From Kalymmatonema hyalinum WJT4-NPBG1 (lineage in GTDB: Bacteria > Cyanobacteriota > Cyanobacteriia > Cyanobacteriales > Nostocaceae): DNA of 64,000 bases. A program made the translations under genes and the position numbers. Numbering within the stretch: position 1 is the first letter of the stretch; each line of letters starts with the position of its first letter. The DNA lies in assembly GCA_019359075.1 (NCBI GenBank), contig JAHHIB010000002.1, positions 1-64,000 of the forward strand, read 5' to 3'. The notes under the pieces are model-generated. The model did not search any database, was not told where the DNA came from, and saw only the letters and a program-made list of their open reading frames with translations. Shown piece after piece: positions 1 through 9,133 of this stretch.

Positions 1-90
1 TTAAACAAAGACTACGAGTTACTCCCGGAAACGGCAGAGACATTTGTCTACCTTGCCATGATCCGGATTATGGTGAGACGATTGGCATAA
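1..90 (+). mobile_element. IS5-type transposase, C-terminal end only
   Basis: Reading frame 1 is open from the first base to a TAA at 88-90 and encodes 29 residues ending YLAMIRIMVRRLA. This is the typical C-terminus of cyanobacterial IS5-type DDE transposases, as I remember them. The rest of the element lies upstream of the window. The right end of the element probably lies between 91 and about 127, because the frame of the neighbouring restriction gene becomes recognisable just after that. The family call rests on a short stretch only. Confidence 0.6.
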
Positions 91-127
91 TATTTTACCC
101 CGCATAACTTTTCAAACATCCTCTAAG
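91..127 (+). repeat. Candidate right end (terminal inverted repeat) of the IS
   Basis: This short non-coding stretch between the transposase stop and the first recognisable residues of the truncated DUF262 gene should contain the right terminal repeat, probably the stretch ACTTTTCAAACATCCTCTA near 107-125. The left end is outside the window, so the repeat pairing and the target duplication cannot be confirmed here. Confidence 0.35.
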
Positions 128-1436
128 AGATTCTCATATTAAAATTAATAATGCATATCAAACTATACTTAAAGCCGTAAGAAGCATAATTAGTTCATCT
201 AAGCTAGAAGAAAAAATGGACGACATCGAAGTTATCCAAAATATTGTAGATAATGATTTTACAATATTATATATGGTGACTGACAGTAAGGAGGATGCAT
301 TCAGATTATTTCAAGTTATTAACGACAGAGGAACAAATTTAACTGTCGGTGATTTATTAAAAGCAAAAATTTTAGAAATTGTAGAAGGTTTTAGAGATAA
401 TCAAGATAGATGCGAAACCTTTTGGGATGAGATCCTTGCAGATTCTCCATCAGATACAGAAAATTATTTGAATTGGATTTACGAATCTTATAAGGGGAAA
501 AGAGCTAAACAAGATGAACTCTTCGATACGTTACTTGATGGTTTTTTCCCTCAACATAAGAAGCATAAAATAGAACAATTTGCAGAAGTTGAATCTCAGC
601 AAGTATATCAAACAGTAAAAAATTTACATGAAGATATTGTTAAATGTAGAAAACTACTAGAAGGTCAGTGGTTACATACAATGCAACAACCAATAACTAA
701 TTGGGATAGAACTCGTTTAAATATTTTGTTAAAAGAGTTAGATCATACTTTGTCTATACCACTCTTTTTAGCAGCATCACAACTCGACCATAAAATATTT
801 TCTCAAATAGTACAGATTGTAGAAAAAGTATTTTTCAGATACAAAATAATATGTAATCAGCATGCTACGTCACTCAAAAATATTTATTATGAAGAATCTA
901 TTGTAATGAGGGAAAAACCAAGCTCTTATAATATCTCAAACTTCAAGCATAAGTTAAAAAAATTAATCAGTTCCAAAGCATCAAATCTTATGTTTAAAAA
1001 TGGTCTTGAAACATTGGGCTACAAAGAATCTGGCGGTAGCAATAAACCTCTTAAATATTTTTTGATGACTATAGAGTATCATTATCAATGGTACAAAAAT
1101 GGTGGAGTAGGAGATGCCATATGTATTGATAAAAGTAGAGTTTATGACTTTGCTGGAACCTCAATTGAGCATATATATCCACAAAAAGCATCTCCAAATC
1201 TTCGGGATGAAAAATTGGAACCATTGAAAAATACATTGGGTAATCTGACCATCTTAGACCCTGCACAGAATACCTTAAGTGGAAATGATCCCTTCCTTGC
1301 AAAGAGATCAACTTATCAAGACTCATCTGTGCTTGTAACTAGAGATATAGCGACAAATAGCACTTGGACTGAGCAAGAAGTAGAAAATCATAAAAATCTA
1401 CTTATAGACGTTGCTCTTAAGATTTTTAATGCATAA
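108..1436 (+). pseudogene. GmrSD-like DUF262/DUF1524 protein, 5' truncated by the IS
   Basis: The frame is open from 108 (just after an in-frame stop at 105-107) to 1436. From about 126 it reads DSHIKINNAYQTI, which fits the middle of a DUF262 domain. It continues with AFRLFQVINDRGTNLT, the conserved end of DUF262, and ends in a DUF1524 nuclease-like domain with the motif IEHIYPQ, then LGNLTIL, an Asn, and a terminal W-containing helix. Members of this family are type IV modification-dependent restriction enzymes (GmrSD/BrxU-like) in which DUF262 binds and hydrolyses NTP and DUF1524 carries the HNH-like nuclease. The N-terminal nucleotide-binding half is missing because IS DNA replaces it. 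The first ATG is at 216. It is most likely a dead gene, although the nuclease half is intact and could still be translated. Confidence 0.8.
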
Positions 1437-1571
1437 TTTCTAGCAAGGGAGTTGTAGATTGGACAGATTGTCTCAAAATTAAATGCCACTATAGGCTTTA
1501 ATTTGCTTGATTTGAGAAATGCCATAAGCCGGAGGCTTGACGCTCCGCGTATCGCGCCTTAAGAGGAACAT

Positions 1572-2015
1572 CTATACTGTTGTCGGATCAACGGCTACAA
1601 TCCCTTCAGACGCATAACGGATAAAATCAGTCGTATTAAATGTCAGAATATGAGTCACACTGTTTGCCTTCATGGTAGCAACAAGACGAGCATCATGCAC
1701 TTGGACACCTGACACACCAAATGCGACGACAAGTCTACGCCATTGAGGGTAAATCGTAGGCATATCAGGCAACAATGGAAACAAGCGCTCAATCAGTCGC
1801 AACAGCCGATCCGCATCCGTCGGTGTCCAGCCAAATCCGTTGTTTGCAGAGGGTCGTGTGGCGACGTTCCAAAACTCAGCGCAGTTTTGCGGCGTGACTT
1901 GCAACGTATGTCCATCGTCTCGCAGTTTCCGCATTGCAGTTCGTATGATTGGGTGTAGTGGGTGGGTGCGATCGACAAGACGTAGCAGGACGTTAGTATC
2001 CACGAGGTAGACCAC
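1572..2015 (-). CDS. vapC: PIN-domain ribonuclease toxin, VapC-type
   Basis: The protein has 147 residues and starts at GTG (2015). It begins YLVDTNVLLRL, the first acidic motif of PIN domains, and has further conserved acids in CAEFWNVATRP and VHDARLVATM, with LTFNTTDF near the end. PIN toxins cleave RNA using a Mg-dependent acidic cluster. The gene lies 2 bases after the stop of a small antitoxin-like gene, the usual order antitoxin then toxin, so the pair is probably a translationally coupled type II toxin-antitoxin system. The target RNA cannot be told from sequence. Confidence 0.85.
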   Translation of the reverse strand: MVYLVDTNVLLRLVDRTHPLHPIIRTAMRKLRDDGHTLQVTPQNCAEFWNVATRPSANNGFGWTPTDADRLLRLIERLFPLLPDMPTIYPQWRRLVVAFGVSGVQVHDARLVATMKANSVTHILTFNTTDFIRYASEGIVAVDPTTV

Positions 2016-2017
2016 GA

Positions 2018-2299
2018 CTAGGGATGATCCTCATAAATACTTGCACGACTTACTGCATAATCTGACAGCATAGACGCATTTGACCCAACGCAGGCTGCAA
2101 ACTCGTCAGCTAACTGATCTGCGACTTTTTCAAACTCGTCATTATTCAGTTGACCATGTATCTGCTGTAGCAGCGCCTCCACTGTTGGCGCGAAAGCATC
2201 AGCTAATAATTGTCGGATGCATTCACTATCACCACGTGCAATGCTTTCTCGTAATTTCTCCTCTAATTGAGGCGACAATTTTAGCGTAATACTTGTCAT
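2018..2299 (-). CDS. Putative VapB-type antitoxin
   Basis: This 93-residue protein sits directly upstream of the PIN toxin (stop TAG at 2018-2020, toxin GTG at 2015). The N-terminus, TSITLKLSPQLEEKLRESIA, looks like a ribbon-helix-helix strand and helix, which would bind the operon promoter. The acidic C-terminal half (ADQLADEFAAC) would wrap the toxin. Assignment rests on size, order and this N-terminal pattern rather than a recognised family. Confidence 0.7.
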   Translation of the reverse strand: MTSITLKLSPQLEEKLRESIARGDSECIRQLLADAFAPTVEALLQQIHGQLNNDEFEKVADQLADEFAACVGSNASMLSDYAVSRASIYEDHP

Positions 2300-2362
2300 A
2301 CCTTAAAAGTTCCAAACGAACTAGTTTTCTTTCTATCGTAACAGGGTAAGCAACCACTACTG

Positions 2363-2400
2363 AAAAATAAAATTAAAAGCTCCTACCGCAGCAGGAGCTT
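2363..2400 (-). terminator. Intrinsic terminator of the peptidoglycan-binding gene
   Basis: Arms AAGCTCCT (2377-2384) and AGGAGCTT (2393-2400) form a perfect 8-bp stem with an 8-base loop. On the minus strand the stem is followed by a T-rich tract. It lies about 40 bases after the stop of the gene at 2440-2913. Confidence 0.75.
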
Positions 2401-2439
2401 GAAAGTAAAGTTATGGGAGGAGTAGAGAAGCCATTAGTT

Positions 2440-2913
2440 TTAATCAACTGTCAGGAAAGTCGCTAGTTTGCTCAAAGCTTCCCAAGTCTTGTCACCAATA
2501 ACGCCATCAGTTACTAGTTTCTTATCTTTCTGAAAAGCTTTTACTGCTGCTTCTGTTTTCTCTCCAAAATTGCCATCAATTGCACCAGTGTCATATCCGC
2601 CATCTTCCAAGACTTTTTGCACAATCGAAACTTGTTCGCCAGTGCTACCACGACGCAAAGTAGGTTTATCTACTGGGGCATTAGCACGCAGAGATTTCCA
2701 GGTTAGAGGACCAGCAATGCCGTCTTGTTTAAGCAGGAATTGGTATTGAATAATTTTGACACCATCCTCTGTCTTGGGACCAAAAACGCCATCAACTTTG
2801 ACATCGTCCTTACGATTGAGCCTTTTGTTCAACAGTTTTTGTAACTCTTTAACTTTTTCGCCTTCAGAACCAAGGTTTAATGTGGGGTCGTTGGTCGTAT
2901 TTGCTGCTACCAT
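2440..2913 (-). CDS. Protein with two peptidoglycan-binding (PG_binding_1) domains
   Basis: The 157-residue protein consists almost entirely of two PG_binding_1 repeats. The first is at about residues 12-75 (LGSEGEKVKELQKLL, then VDGVFGPKTEDGVK). The second is at about 84-150 (LRRGSTGEQVSIVQKVL, then IDGNFGEKTEAAVKAFQ). Such three-helix domains bind murein in periplasmic or cell-wall enzymes. There is no catalytic domain and no clear signal peptide. It stands alone and has its own terminator. It may be a cell-wall-associated adaptor; the function is not established. Confidence 0.85.
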   Translation of the reverse strand: MVAANTTNDPTLNLGSEGEKVKELQKLLNKRLNRKDDVKVDGVFGPKTEDGVKIIQYQFLLKQDGIAGPLTWKSLRANAPVDKPTLRRGSTGEQVSIVQKVLEDGGYDTGAIDGNFGEKTEAAVKAFQKDKKLVTDGVIGDKTWEALSKLATFLTVD

Positions 2914-3103
2914 AGCTAACTTATCTTGAATGAACTACTGATAAATTCTTCACCTGCGTCTATGAACATTTCGGATTTGGCTTGGTACACAAAAGGGTAC
3001 TATTGCGTAGTGGCGTAGCAAAATAAAAGCGCGAAGAACCCTCATGTCCTTCACGCCTTCGCGTCTAGCTTGCACAAAGTTGCTCTGTGGGTGTCTACAC
3101 GGT

Positions 3104-4693
3104 TTATTTTTCGGGCGGTAAATCTACACTGTAGAGAGTTTTTCCTTCCAAGTTAATCAATGCGACTGTCATCACCTCTGTATCACCGTCAATTTTGACT
3201 GTCCCAAAAAATTGCAAACCTGCACTTGGGGGTCGATTTGGTGTCAAATCTGTAGGTATACTGAGAAATTTCACCTCTGGACCAAAGGTATTGTCGAGTC
3301 TATTTGGTCCAAATGTACCAGAGTTGAGAGGACCTGCGACGAACTCCCAGAAGGGTTTGAAGTCTTGAAACTGTGCTTTGTTGGGGTCGTAGTAGTGTGC
3401 TGCTGCGTAATGTACGTCTGCTGTTAACCAAACGACATTCTTAATATCGGCTCGTTTGATGAACCGTAATAAATCAGCTAATTCTAGTTCCCGTCCCAAG
3501 GCTGGACCGTCTCCGTTAGCGACATTTTCAAAGGCGGTGGGACCGTCTGGAACAACCAACCCTACAGGCATATCGCTAGCAATAATTTTCCATTTTGCTG
3601 TTGATTTGCGTAGTTGATTTTTCAACCAACGTATCTGTGCATTACCTAGAAATACTGTTTCTGGGCTTTCTTCTGTCTGGCGATTTTCTGTGTTTGGTCC
3701 TCGGTAGCTGCGCTTATCAATCATAAAGATTTCTAGCAAGGAACCATACTTGAAGGAGCGATAAATTCTGCTTGGGTCATCGCCATCAATCCGAATGGGG
3801 AAGTATTCCAAAAATGCTTGATTTCCCCGCTGTGCTAACAAGGAAACGTCCTTAACTGTGTAGCGATTATCTTCCAGTATCTCGCCTGGATACCAGTTGT
3901 TTGTTACCTCGTGGTCATCCCACTGGGCAAGTATGGGAACTTGGGCGTTGAAGCGACGGACGTTTTCATCCAATAAGTTGTATATATAGTTACCACGAAA
4001 TTCTGCCAAGGTTTCGGCAACTTTTGATTTTTCTGGTGTGGTGATGTTTTTCCAGATACTACCGTCATCTAGCTTGACTTCGGACTGGATGGGACCATCA
4101 GCATAAATAGTGTCGCCGGAATGGATAAAAAAGTCTGGATTGACTTGCCGGATGGTTTCGTAAATTTTCATACCACCGAACTCCGGATTAATACCCCATC
4201 CCTGACCGGCAGTGTCACCTGACCAAGCAAAGAAGATATCTCGCCCATATGCAGGGGGAGTTCGGAAAGTACCTACAACAGGTTCTGAGTAGATTTTTGT
4301 ATCGTCTAAGTCTTGGAATGTTACCTTGTAAAATATCTGCTGACTTGATGGCAGGTTTTTGAGATAAAGCCGTGCTGTATAATCGCTGGCTTCTAGGGCA
4401 TTTGGTCCGAGAACACGCTGTGCGCCACGGAAAGATTCGTCAGTCGCATATTCTACAATCATTCGGGCTGGGCGATCGCTCCGACTCCAAACCACAGCTC
4501 TATTGCCGTTGATGTCACCACTGGCGACTCCATAAGGTATGGTGGGACGCAATTTATCAGATGTGATTATGGCAGGTGCTTGAGCAAAACCTGTTGATTT
4601 TGATAAAAGGTTTGTGGCAATAATTCCACCACTGGTAATCGCTGAACGAAGTAAGAACTGGCGACGGTTTAGCTTTAAGGGATTGGATTTCAT
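3104..4693 (-). CDS. phoD: PhoD-like alkaline phosphatase, Tat exported
   Basis: PhoD is a Ca/Fe-dependent phosphodiesterase/phosphomonoesterase that releases phosphate outside the cell. I start at the ATG at 4693 (529 residues) because it places the Tat signal NRRQFLLRSA near the N-terminus; the upstream extension of 35 residues is unlike a signal peptide. Family motifs follow in order: YGVASGD, an N-terminal beta domain, WSGDTAGQGWG, FIHSGDTIYADGP, QWDDHEVTNNW, IASDMPVGL and LTADVHYAAAHYYDP, which supply the metal ligands. Length is normal for PhoD. A Pho-box-like triple repeat lies about 195 bases upstream, so induction by phosphate starvation is likely. Confidence 0.92.
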   Translation of the reverse strand: MKSNPLKLNRRQFLLRSAITSGGIIATNLLSKSTGFAQAPAIITSDKLRPTIPYGVASGDINGNRAVVWSRSDRPARMIVEYATDESFRGAQRVLGPNALEASDYTARLYLKNLPSSQQIFYKVTFQDLDDTKIYSEPVVGTFRTPPAYGRDIFFAWSGDTAGQGWGINPEFGGMKIYETIRQVNPDFFIHSGDTIYADGPIQSEVKLDDGSIWKNITTPEKSKVAETLAEFRGNYIYNLLDENVRRFNAQVPILAQWDDHEVTNNWYPGEILEDNRYTVKDVSLLAQRGNQAFLEYFPIRIDGDDPSRIYRSFKYGSLLEIFMIDKRSYRGPNTENRQTEESPETVFLGNAQIRWLKNQLRKSTAKWKIIASDMPVGLVVPDGPTAFENVANGDGPALGRELELADLLRFIKRADIKNVVWLTADVHYAAAHYYDPNKAQFQDFKPFWEFVAGPLNSGTFGPNRLDNTFGPEVKFLSIPTDLTPNRPPSAGLQFFGTVKIDGDTEVMTVALINLEGKTLYSVDLPPEK

Positions 4694-4887
4694 AAAATTA
4701 ATAACTCTAGTTACAAGTGCTACATGAAATTGAATGAACCGAACCACAATGAACCAAAAATAAACAAAGCACACGAATAGATTTTCGTGACTTTTCAAGG
4801 GTTATTTTTTAACGACAAGCTACTACACCTCTACACACTTTGCACCCTAACTCTACAAACTTTTTTGACGCGAAATTGACTCTATTC

Positions 4888-4917
4888 TTTAACCGGAATT
4901 TAACCGAATCTAAACGA
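4888..4917 (+). promoter_or_regulatory. Pho-box-like repeat upstream of phoD
   Basis: Three 8-base units with 3-base spacers: TTTAACCG at 4888, TTTAACCG at 4899 and the weaker CTAAACGA at 4910. The 11-base period and the TTAACC core match the cyanobacterial PhoB/SphR box (PyTTAAPyPyT/A repeated every 11 bases). The orientation is opposite to the phoD gene, and the distance to its start codon is about 195 bases. Confidence 0.55.
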
Positions 4918-5458
4918 AAGCATTAGAATAGGAAATCATGAATCACAAGAAATTTATCATATTTGATAAGTAGGTCAACCTAAAAAAACGTAAAATAGAG
5001 TGAGTGCAGTAAGTAAGTAGGCGAAAAAAAGCTCAAACCCTTGATTTATCGCCGTTTCCTCTCCCCTTGACCCACGATTGCCGTGCAGAGCAGTGCGCTT
5101 CGCGCAATCACGCTTAAATTCAAAATTCAAAATTCAAAAAAAAGAAAAAGGCTTCGCCGTGAGCTCAGCCGAACGGAACTGAGCCGCCTAAATTTTATTT
5201 ATGGAAAATGAAAAAAATGTTTTCCTCAGCGGCGCAGCGCATCTTAAACGGCGTCCTTGTTCTGAGCCGCCTAAATTTATTTCTGGGGTTCTTAATGCGT
5301 GAATTTATAATGCCGTACCTTATGAATTCCCCGTAAGCGCAGCGTCTGCGCTCTTGAGAAGGGGTTGACAAATCCTGCTTTCCCTTAACTTGTCACGAAT
5401 CCTATAACCCTTGAGATTGCCTTAACTTTTGGTCAGGATATGGTTCACAATTTCATCA
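4918..5458. repeat. Repeat-rich intergenic DNA
   Basis: This long gap has no credible gene. It holds low-complexity copies of ATTCAAA near 5115-5140, GC-rich HIP-like palindromic pieces near 5085-5110 and 5330-5355, and a direct repeat CTGAGCCGCCTAAATTT at 5179 and again at 5262. It looks like an accumulation of dispersed short repeats typical of Nostocales intergenic DNA. Confidence 0.6.
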
Positions 5459-6499
5459 TTAAGAGGGTAAAAGCACAATAGAATCCAACGTTTCATTGAT
5501 CGCCGTCATTAATAAATCATTTAAAGGAATGCCCGCTGCTTTCGCCATACCGACAATCACACTTGTGGGGCCAAAAGTACAATACAACCCGGCTTCTAAG
5601 AACCAAGGTTGTCCCTTTGGGTCGATCCGGAAGTCAAATAAACTGTAATGGCGACAGCCCAAAGCCAAATGACACTTTTTAGCCACTTGCTGAACCTTTT
5701 GGGTGATCGGGTCATTAGGATCTACAACCCAAGCCTTGATATTATCTTTACCTGTTAAACGCAAATTGCGATCGTCCGGTTGTTGGAATTTGTCAGTATA
5801 AGTGCGGATGGGTTTGTCGTGGGGATCTACCAGATACTCTTGAAGGGGTAAACCGACTAGCTCCCCATCTTTGACAATGATGCCGCATCTGACTTCTCGA
5901 CCGGGTTCAATGAATGCTTCTACGATGACCTCATCTGCATATTCAAATGCTTTCTTGAGGGCAGTGTCATAGTCAGTAGCCTCTTTGACTAAGGACACCC
6001 CTAAAGAGTTGTCGGAACTTGCGGGTTTGATGACTGCTGGAGGTGTAATTGTCGGAACGTCTCCTTGGCGGAGCAGTTCTCCAAAAGGCACTTTGACCCC
6101 TGCTGCTGCGACAATTGCTTTGGCTGTAGCTTTGTGCGCCGTTATTGCCATGACATCCGGAGTATTGCCTATGTAAGGGATCTTAAGCAGGTCGAATAGT
6201 GCGCGGTAGTGAGTCATTCCAGGGATACAAAGCATTTGTGGCAACACAAGGTCAATGTTTTGCGCTGTTAGAAACTGTATGGCATCTAACAGAGGAATCG
6301 GTTTGGCGACAGCAATATCTTCTTGATTGAGAGAACAAGGAAATCGCCACTGACCATCAGGTGTGATGTATGCAATCTGAAACTCATACGATGGATTTGC
6401 CGTAGCTACCAGACAGTTTTGGGCGTACTTGCGTGACAAATCACAGTAAAAATCATTGTATGCAGACCCAACTAAATGAAGGATACGAAGTGGTGGCAT
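5459..6499 (-). CDS. ATP-grasp ligase of the D-Ala-D-Ala ligase family, MysD-like
   Basis: The protein has 346 residues. Ddl-family features are visible: ITAHKATAKAIVAAAGVKVP (central lid region), PAVIKPASSDNSLGVSLV (ATP-binding Lys and glycine-rich loop), VIVEAFIEPGREVRCGII, and SLFDFRIDPKGQPWFLEAG as the Mg-binding end. The N-terminal part, with RILHLVGSAYNDFYCDLSR and QMLCIPGMTHYRALFDLLK, resembles what I recall of MysD, the ligase that joins an amino acid to mycosporine-glycine. No mysA, mysB or mysC is nearby, so the substrate is uncertain; it could ligate other amino acids. A Pho-box-like array lies about 100 bases upstream of the start. Confidence 0.75.
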   Translation of the reverse strand: MPPLRILHLVGSAYNDFYCDLSRKYAQNCLVATANPSYEFQIAYITPDGQWRFPCSLNQEDIAVAKPIPLLDAIQFLTAQNIDLVLPQMLCIPGMTHYRALFDLLKIPYIGNTPDVMAITAHKATAKAIVAAAGVKVPFGELLRQGDVPTITPPAVIKPASSDNSLGVSLVKEATDYDTALKKAFEYADEVIVEAFIEPGREVRCGIIVKDGELVGLPLQEYLVDPHDKPIRTYTDKFQQPDDRNLRLTGKDNIKAWVVDPNDPITQKVQQVAKKCHLALGCRHYSLFDFRIDPKGQPWFLEAGLYCTFGPTSVIVGMAKAAGIPLNDLLMTAINETLDSIVLLPS

Positions 6500-6598
6500 G
6501 ATTAATCTTTCTAGGCACTCTTATATCCTACATCTCGCACCCAAACTGTCATAGTCCCATGGACTATAGTTATGTGTATGCAACCCAGCACCGTTCTA

Positions 6599-6639
6599 AA
6601 TAACCTTTACTTAACCTTCTTCATGTCTAAATTTAACCT
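6599..6639 (+). promoter_or_regulatory. Four-unit Pho-box-like array
   Basis: Units AATAACCT (6599), CTTAACCT (6610), TCATGTCT (6621, degenerate) and TTTAACCT (6632) follow one another with exact 3-base spacers. Two units match the cyanobacterial Pho-box consensus fully. The array lies 100 bases before the start of the ATP-grasp gene and about 75 bases after the stop of the SDR gene, so the ATP-grasp gene is the likely target. Confidence 0.65.
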
Positions 6640-6712
6640 TAGATTTTTATAAATTTAGATGTTTGGGAATACTAATTTTTATTAGGCAACAACTCTTTTC
6701 TTTCCCCTATTT

Positions 6713-7483
6713 TTACCAAGGTAAGCGGCTACCATCCCAGGAAAAAAACTGCCCGCTATCGCCATCTTGAAGCTGTTCGATGACACTTAACAATTGGTTA
6801 ACTGTGCGTTCCACTGAAAATAATTTTTCAGCAGGTACATTTGCCTGAAATGGACGAGAAAGGCGAGTATCGGTTGTCCCAGGGTGTAACATCACTATCA
6901 ATGTCTTGGGGCTAGTTCTTTTATACTCAATTGCTGCTGTTCGCATTAACATATTGAGTGCAGCTTTGGAAGCTCGATAACCATACCATCCTCCCAGTTG
7001 GTTATCACCAATACTGCCTACCTTAGCAGAAATACTGCCAAAAACACTGCGCTCATGATGACGAAATAGGGGTAAAAGGTGTTTGGCAAGCAGGATAGCC
7101 CCCATACTGTTGACTTGAAAGTAGCGCATCAAATACTCTGGATTGATGCGTTTTAAACTTTTTTCTGGTTGCAATGTCTCCTCATGCAGCAACCCTACAC
7201 AGTTGACAACTAAGTGAAGCTTGTTTACTGCTGCACTTATTTGTTGAACAACTTCAACAATCTGTGATTCATCAGTAATATCCATCGACAGACAAATTAA
7301 TCTGTCAGAATATTCATCTTTGAGAGTTAATAATTCCGAAGCAGACTCTGGCTGACGATAAGTTGCATAAACCTTGGCAAACCTATGATCTTGCAGTAAT
7401 TTTTGTACAAAGCCTAAACCGATGCCTTGGCTGGCTCCTACGATTAATGCATTAGCGTTGTTAATTCCTTCAAGAAAAGACAT
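6713..7483 (-). CDS. Short-chain dehydrogenase/reductase
   Basis: The 256-residue classical SDR has the nucleotide-binding loop GASQGIGLGF at about residues 17-26, DITDES at about 68, NCVG near 93 in place of NNAG, a catalytic Ser in SISAKVGSIG, and the catalytic pair in YGYRASKAAL at about 166. The C-terminal part with LHPGTTDTRLSRPFQ matches the C-factor (CsgA)-like subgroup found widely in cyanobacteria. It would reduce or oxidise a small carbonyl substrate with NAD(P)H in the cytosol; the substrate is unknown. It stands on the same strand as the flanking genes but with long gaps, so it is probably monocistronic. Confidence 0.85.
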   Translation of the reverse strand: MSFLEGINNANALIVGASQGIGLGFVQKLLQDHRFAKVYATYRQPESASELLTLKDEYSDRLICLSMDITDESQIVEVVQQISAAVNKLHLVVNCVGLLHEETLQPEKSLKRINPEYLMRYFQVNSMGAILLAKHLLPLFRHHERSVFGSISAKVGSIGDNQLGGWYGYRASKAALNMLMRTAAIEYKRTSPKTLIVMLHPGTTDTRLSRPFQANVPAEKLFSVERTVNQLLSVIEQLQDGDSGQFFSWDGSRLPW

Positions 7484-7582
7484 TGATTTTTATTCACAAA
7501 CTTTGTAAATAAATGTAAACTATCTAGTGGCAGATGAAAAGCCTGCCTCAGTTTCATATACGACTACAACTTAGTATCAACG

Positions 7583-7712
7583 AACCGCGAAGACGCCGCA
7601 GGCGACTGGCGTCGCTAAGAGCGCTAAGAAAATTCTTCTTCGTGCCCTTCTCAGTAGCGGAGACGCTACGCGTATGCCTTCGGCACGCTTTGCGCTTACG
7701 CGTCTTCGTGGT
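7583..7712. repeat. Composite dispersed palindromic repeat
   Basis: The outer ends AACCGCGAAGACGC (7583) and GCGTCTTCGTGGTT (7700-7713) are nearly perfect inverted repeats. Inside are nested GC-rich palindromes. A 26-base piece at 7676-7701 recurs with one mismatch in inverted orientation at 9793-9818. The element abuts the stop codon of mnmE and may act as its terminator. Confidence 0.7.
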
Positions 7713-9095
7713 TTATTTCCCAATACAAAATCTACTAAAAATCCTATCAAGTACAGATTCTGTCACTTCTTCACCCGTAATTTCCCCTAGAGCCTGAACT
7801 GCACCCCGTAAGTCAATTGTCCAGAAATCAAGAGGTAACTGCTGGACAATTGTTGCTTGCATCTGTTCTAGGGATGTCTTCGCTTTTACTAATGCTGCTG
7901 CTTGTCGTTGGTTGATTGCTAAATCCAAATCAGCAGCTTGTACTTTTCCAGCTTGCACTTGTTCGAGAATCGCTGCTTCTAGAGCTTCAATACCTTCATT
8001 TTGAGCGGCTGCTGTTTTGACAATGTGATTGATACTCTTTGGATATTGCACTCCTTCTGGTGATGCTAGGTCGATTTTGTTAATCACCAAAATTAATGGA
8101 CGGTGTTGCACTTGTTCGTAGATTTCTTGGTCTGCTGCTGTCCAATCTGTTTGGGCGTCAATGGTCAAAAGCACTAAGTCGGCTGCACTGGCTGCACGAC
8201 GGGAACGCTCAACCCCTATCTTTTCTACTTGGTCTTGTGTTTCCCGAATTCCTGCTGTATCTAGTACCTGCACGGGAATTCCACCAACAACCAACTGCGA
8301 TTCTACAACATCACGGGTTGTACCTGGTAGCTCAGTGACGATCGCTCGATCACTTCTACTCCAAGCATTCAACAAACTTGATTTTCCGACATTCGGACGC
8401 CCCACAATCGCCACTTTCAAACCTGTGCGCAGCAGTTCACCTTTGTCAGCGGTTGCGAGAATCCGGGATACGTCTGCGGAAATTCTCTCGATTTCTGATA
8501 TGATGACTTTATGATCCAAGGGGGGTAAATCTTCCTCAAAATCTATCCTCGCTTCGATTTCTGCCAAGACATCCAAACAGCTAGCGCGTAACTGACGGAT
8601 AGGATGAGCTAATTTTCCCTGCAAACCGGCGAGTGCTGTTTGTGCGGCTTGAGGCGATCGCGCTCCTACCAAATCGGCAATACTTTCTGCTTGAGTCAAA
8701 TCTAGTCGTCCATTCAAAAACGCCCGCAGGGTAAATTCTCCTGGTTGTGCTAGTCTTGCGCCATTTTCCAAGCAGAGTTGCAACACCTGCTGCACTGCCA
8801 TAATTCCCCCGTGACAGTGGAATTCCACCACATCTTCACGGGTGTAGGAACGAGGTGCTTTCATAATGAGCAAAAGTGCTTCATCCACGAGTTGCTGCGT
8901 TTGGGGATGGCGGATGTAACCGTACAGGATGCGGTGAGATTCCCAAACTTGACGCCCTGGCGCAAAGAAAAGAGTTTGGGCGATGGACGTTGCTTGTAAA
9001 CCAGATACGCGCACAATTCCAACGCTCCCCTGTTGGGGAACAACAGCAGTGGCGATCGCGGCGATGGTTCCAGTAGTAGCAAAGATTTGCGACAT
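7713..9095 (-). CDS. mnmE: tRNA modification GTPase MnmE (TrmE)
   Basis: MnmE works with MnmG to install carboxymethylaminomethyl (or related) groups at U34 of certain tRNAs. I start at the ATG at 9095 (460 residues), which gives [18 protein letters not shown], the usual beginning; the longer frame adds 21 residues unlike the family. The formyl-THF-binding N-domain is followed by a helical domain that holds the inserted G domain: GRPNVGKSS (G1, about 232), LPGTTRDVV (G2), DTAGI (G3, about 279) and NKID (G4, about 339). The protein ends with the diagnostic FCIGK, whose Cys is catalytically important. Confidence 0.97.
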   Translation of the reverse strand: MSQIFATTGTIAAIATAVVPQQGSVGIVRVSGLQATSIAQTLFFAPGRQVWESHRILYGYIRHPQTQQLVDEALLLIMKAPRSYTREDVVEFHCHGGIMAVQQVLQLCLENGARLAQPGEFTLRAFLNGRLDLTQAESIADLVGARSPQAAQTALAGLQGKLAHPIRQLRASCLDVLAEIEARIDFEEDLPPLDHKVIISEIERISADVSRILATADKGELLRTGLKVAIVGRPNVGKSSLLNAWSRSDRAIVTELPGTTRDVVESQLVVGGIPVQVLDTAGIRETQDQVEKIGVERSRRAASAADLVLLTIDAQTDWTAADQEIYEQVQHRPLILVINKIDLASPEGVQYPKSINHIVKTAAAQNEGIEALEAAILEQVQAGKVQAADLDLAINQRQAAALVKAKTSLEQMQATIVQQLPLDFWTIDLRGAVQALGEITGEEVTESVLDRIFSRFCIGK

Positions 9096-9133
9096 TTGCG
9101 CCCTTTTAACCAAGACATTGAATCTATCTTTGA

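Noticed and set aside
4694-4798. N-terminal extension of PhoD by 35 residues
   Set aside because: It would bury the Tat signal; the internal ATG at 4693 puts RRQFLL in the correct place.
7534-7797. Arg-rich plus-strand frame of 87 codons
   Set aside because: It reads through a palindromic repeat and the end of mnmE; composition is that of the repeat.
8161-8514. 117-codon plus-strand frame within mnmE
   Set aside because: It is wholly opposite a highly conserved gene and shows no family features.
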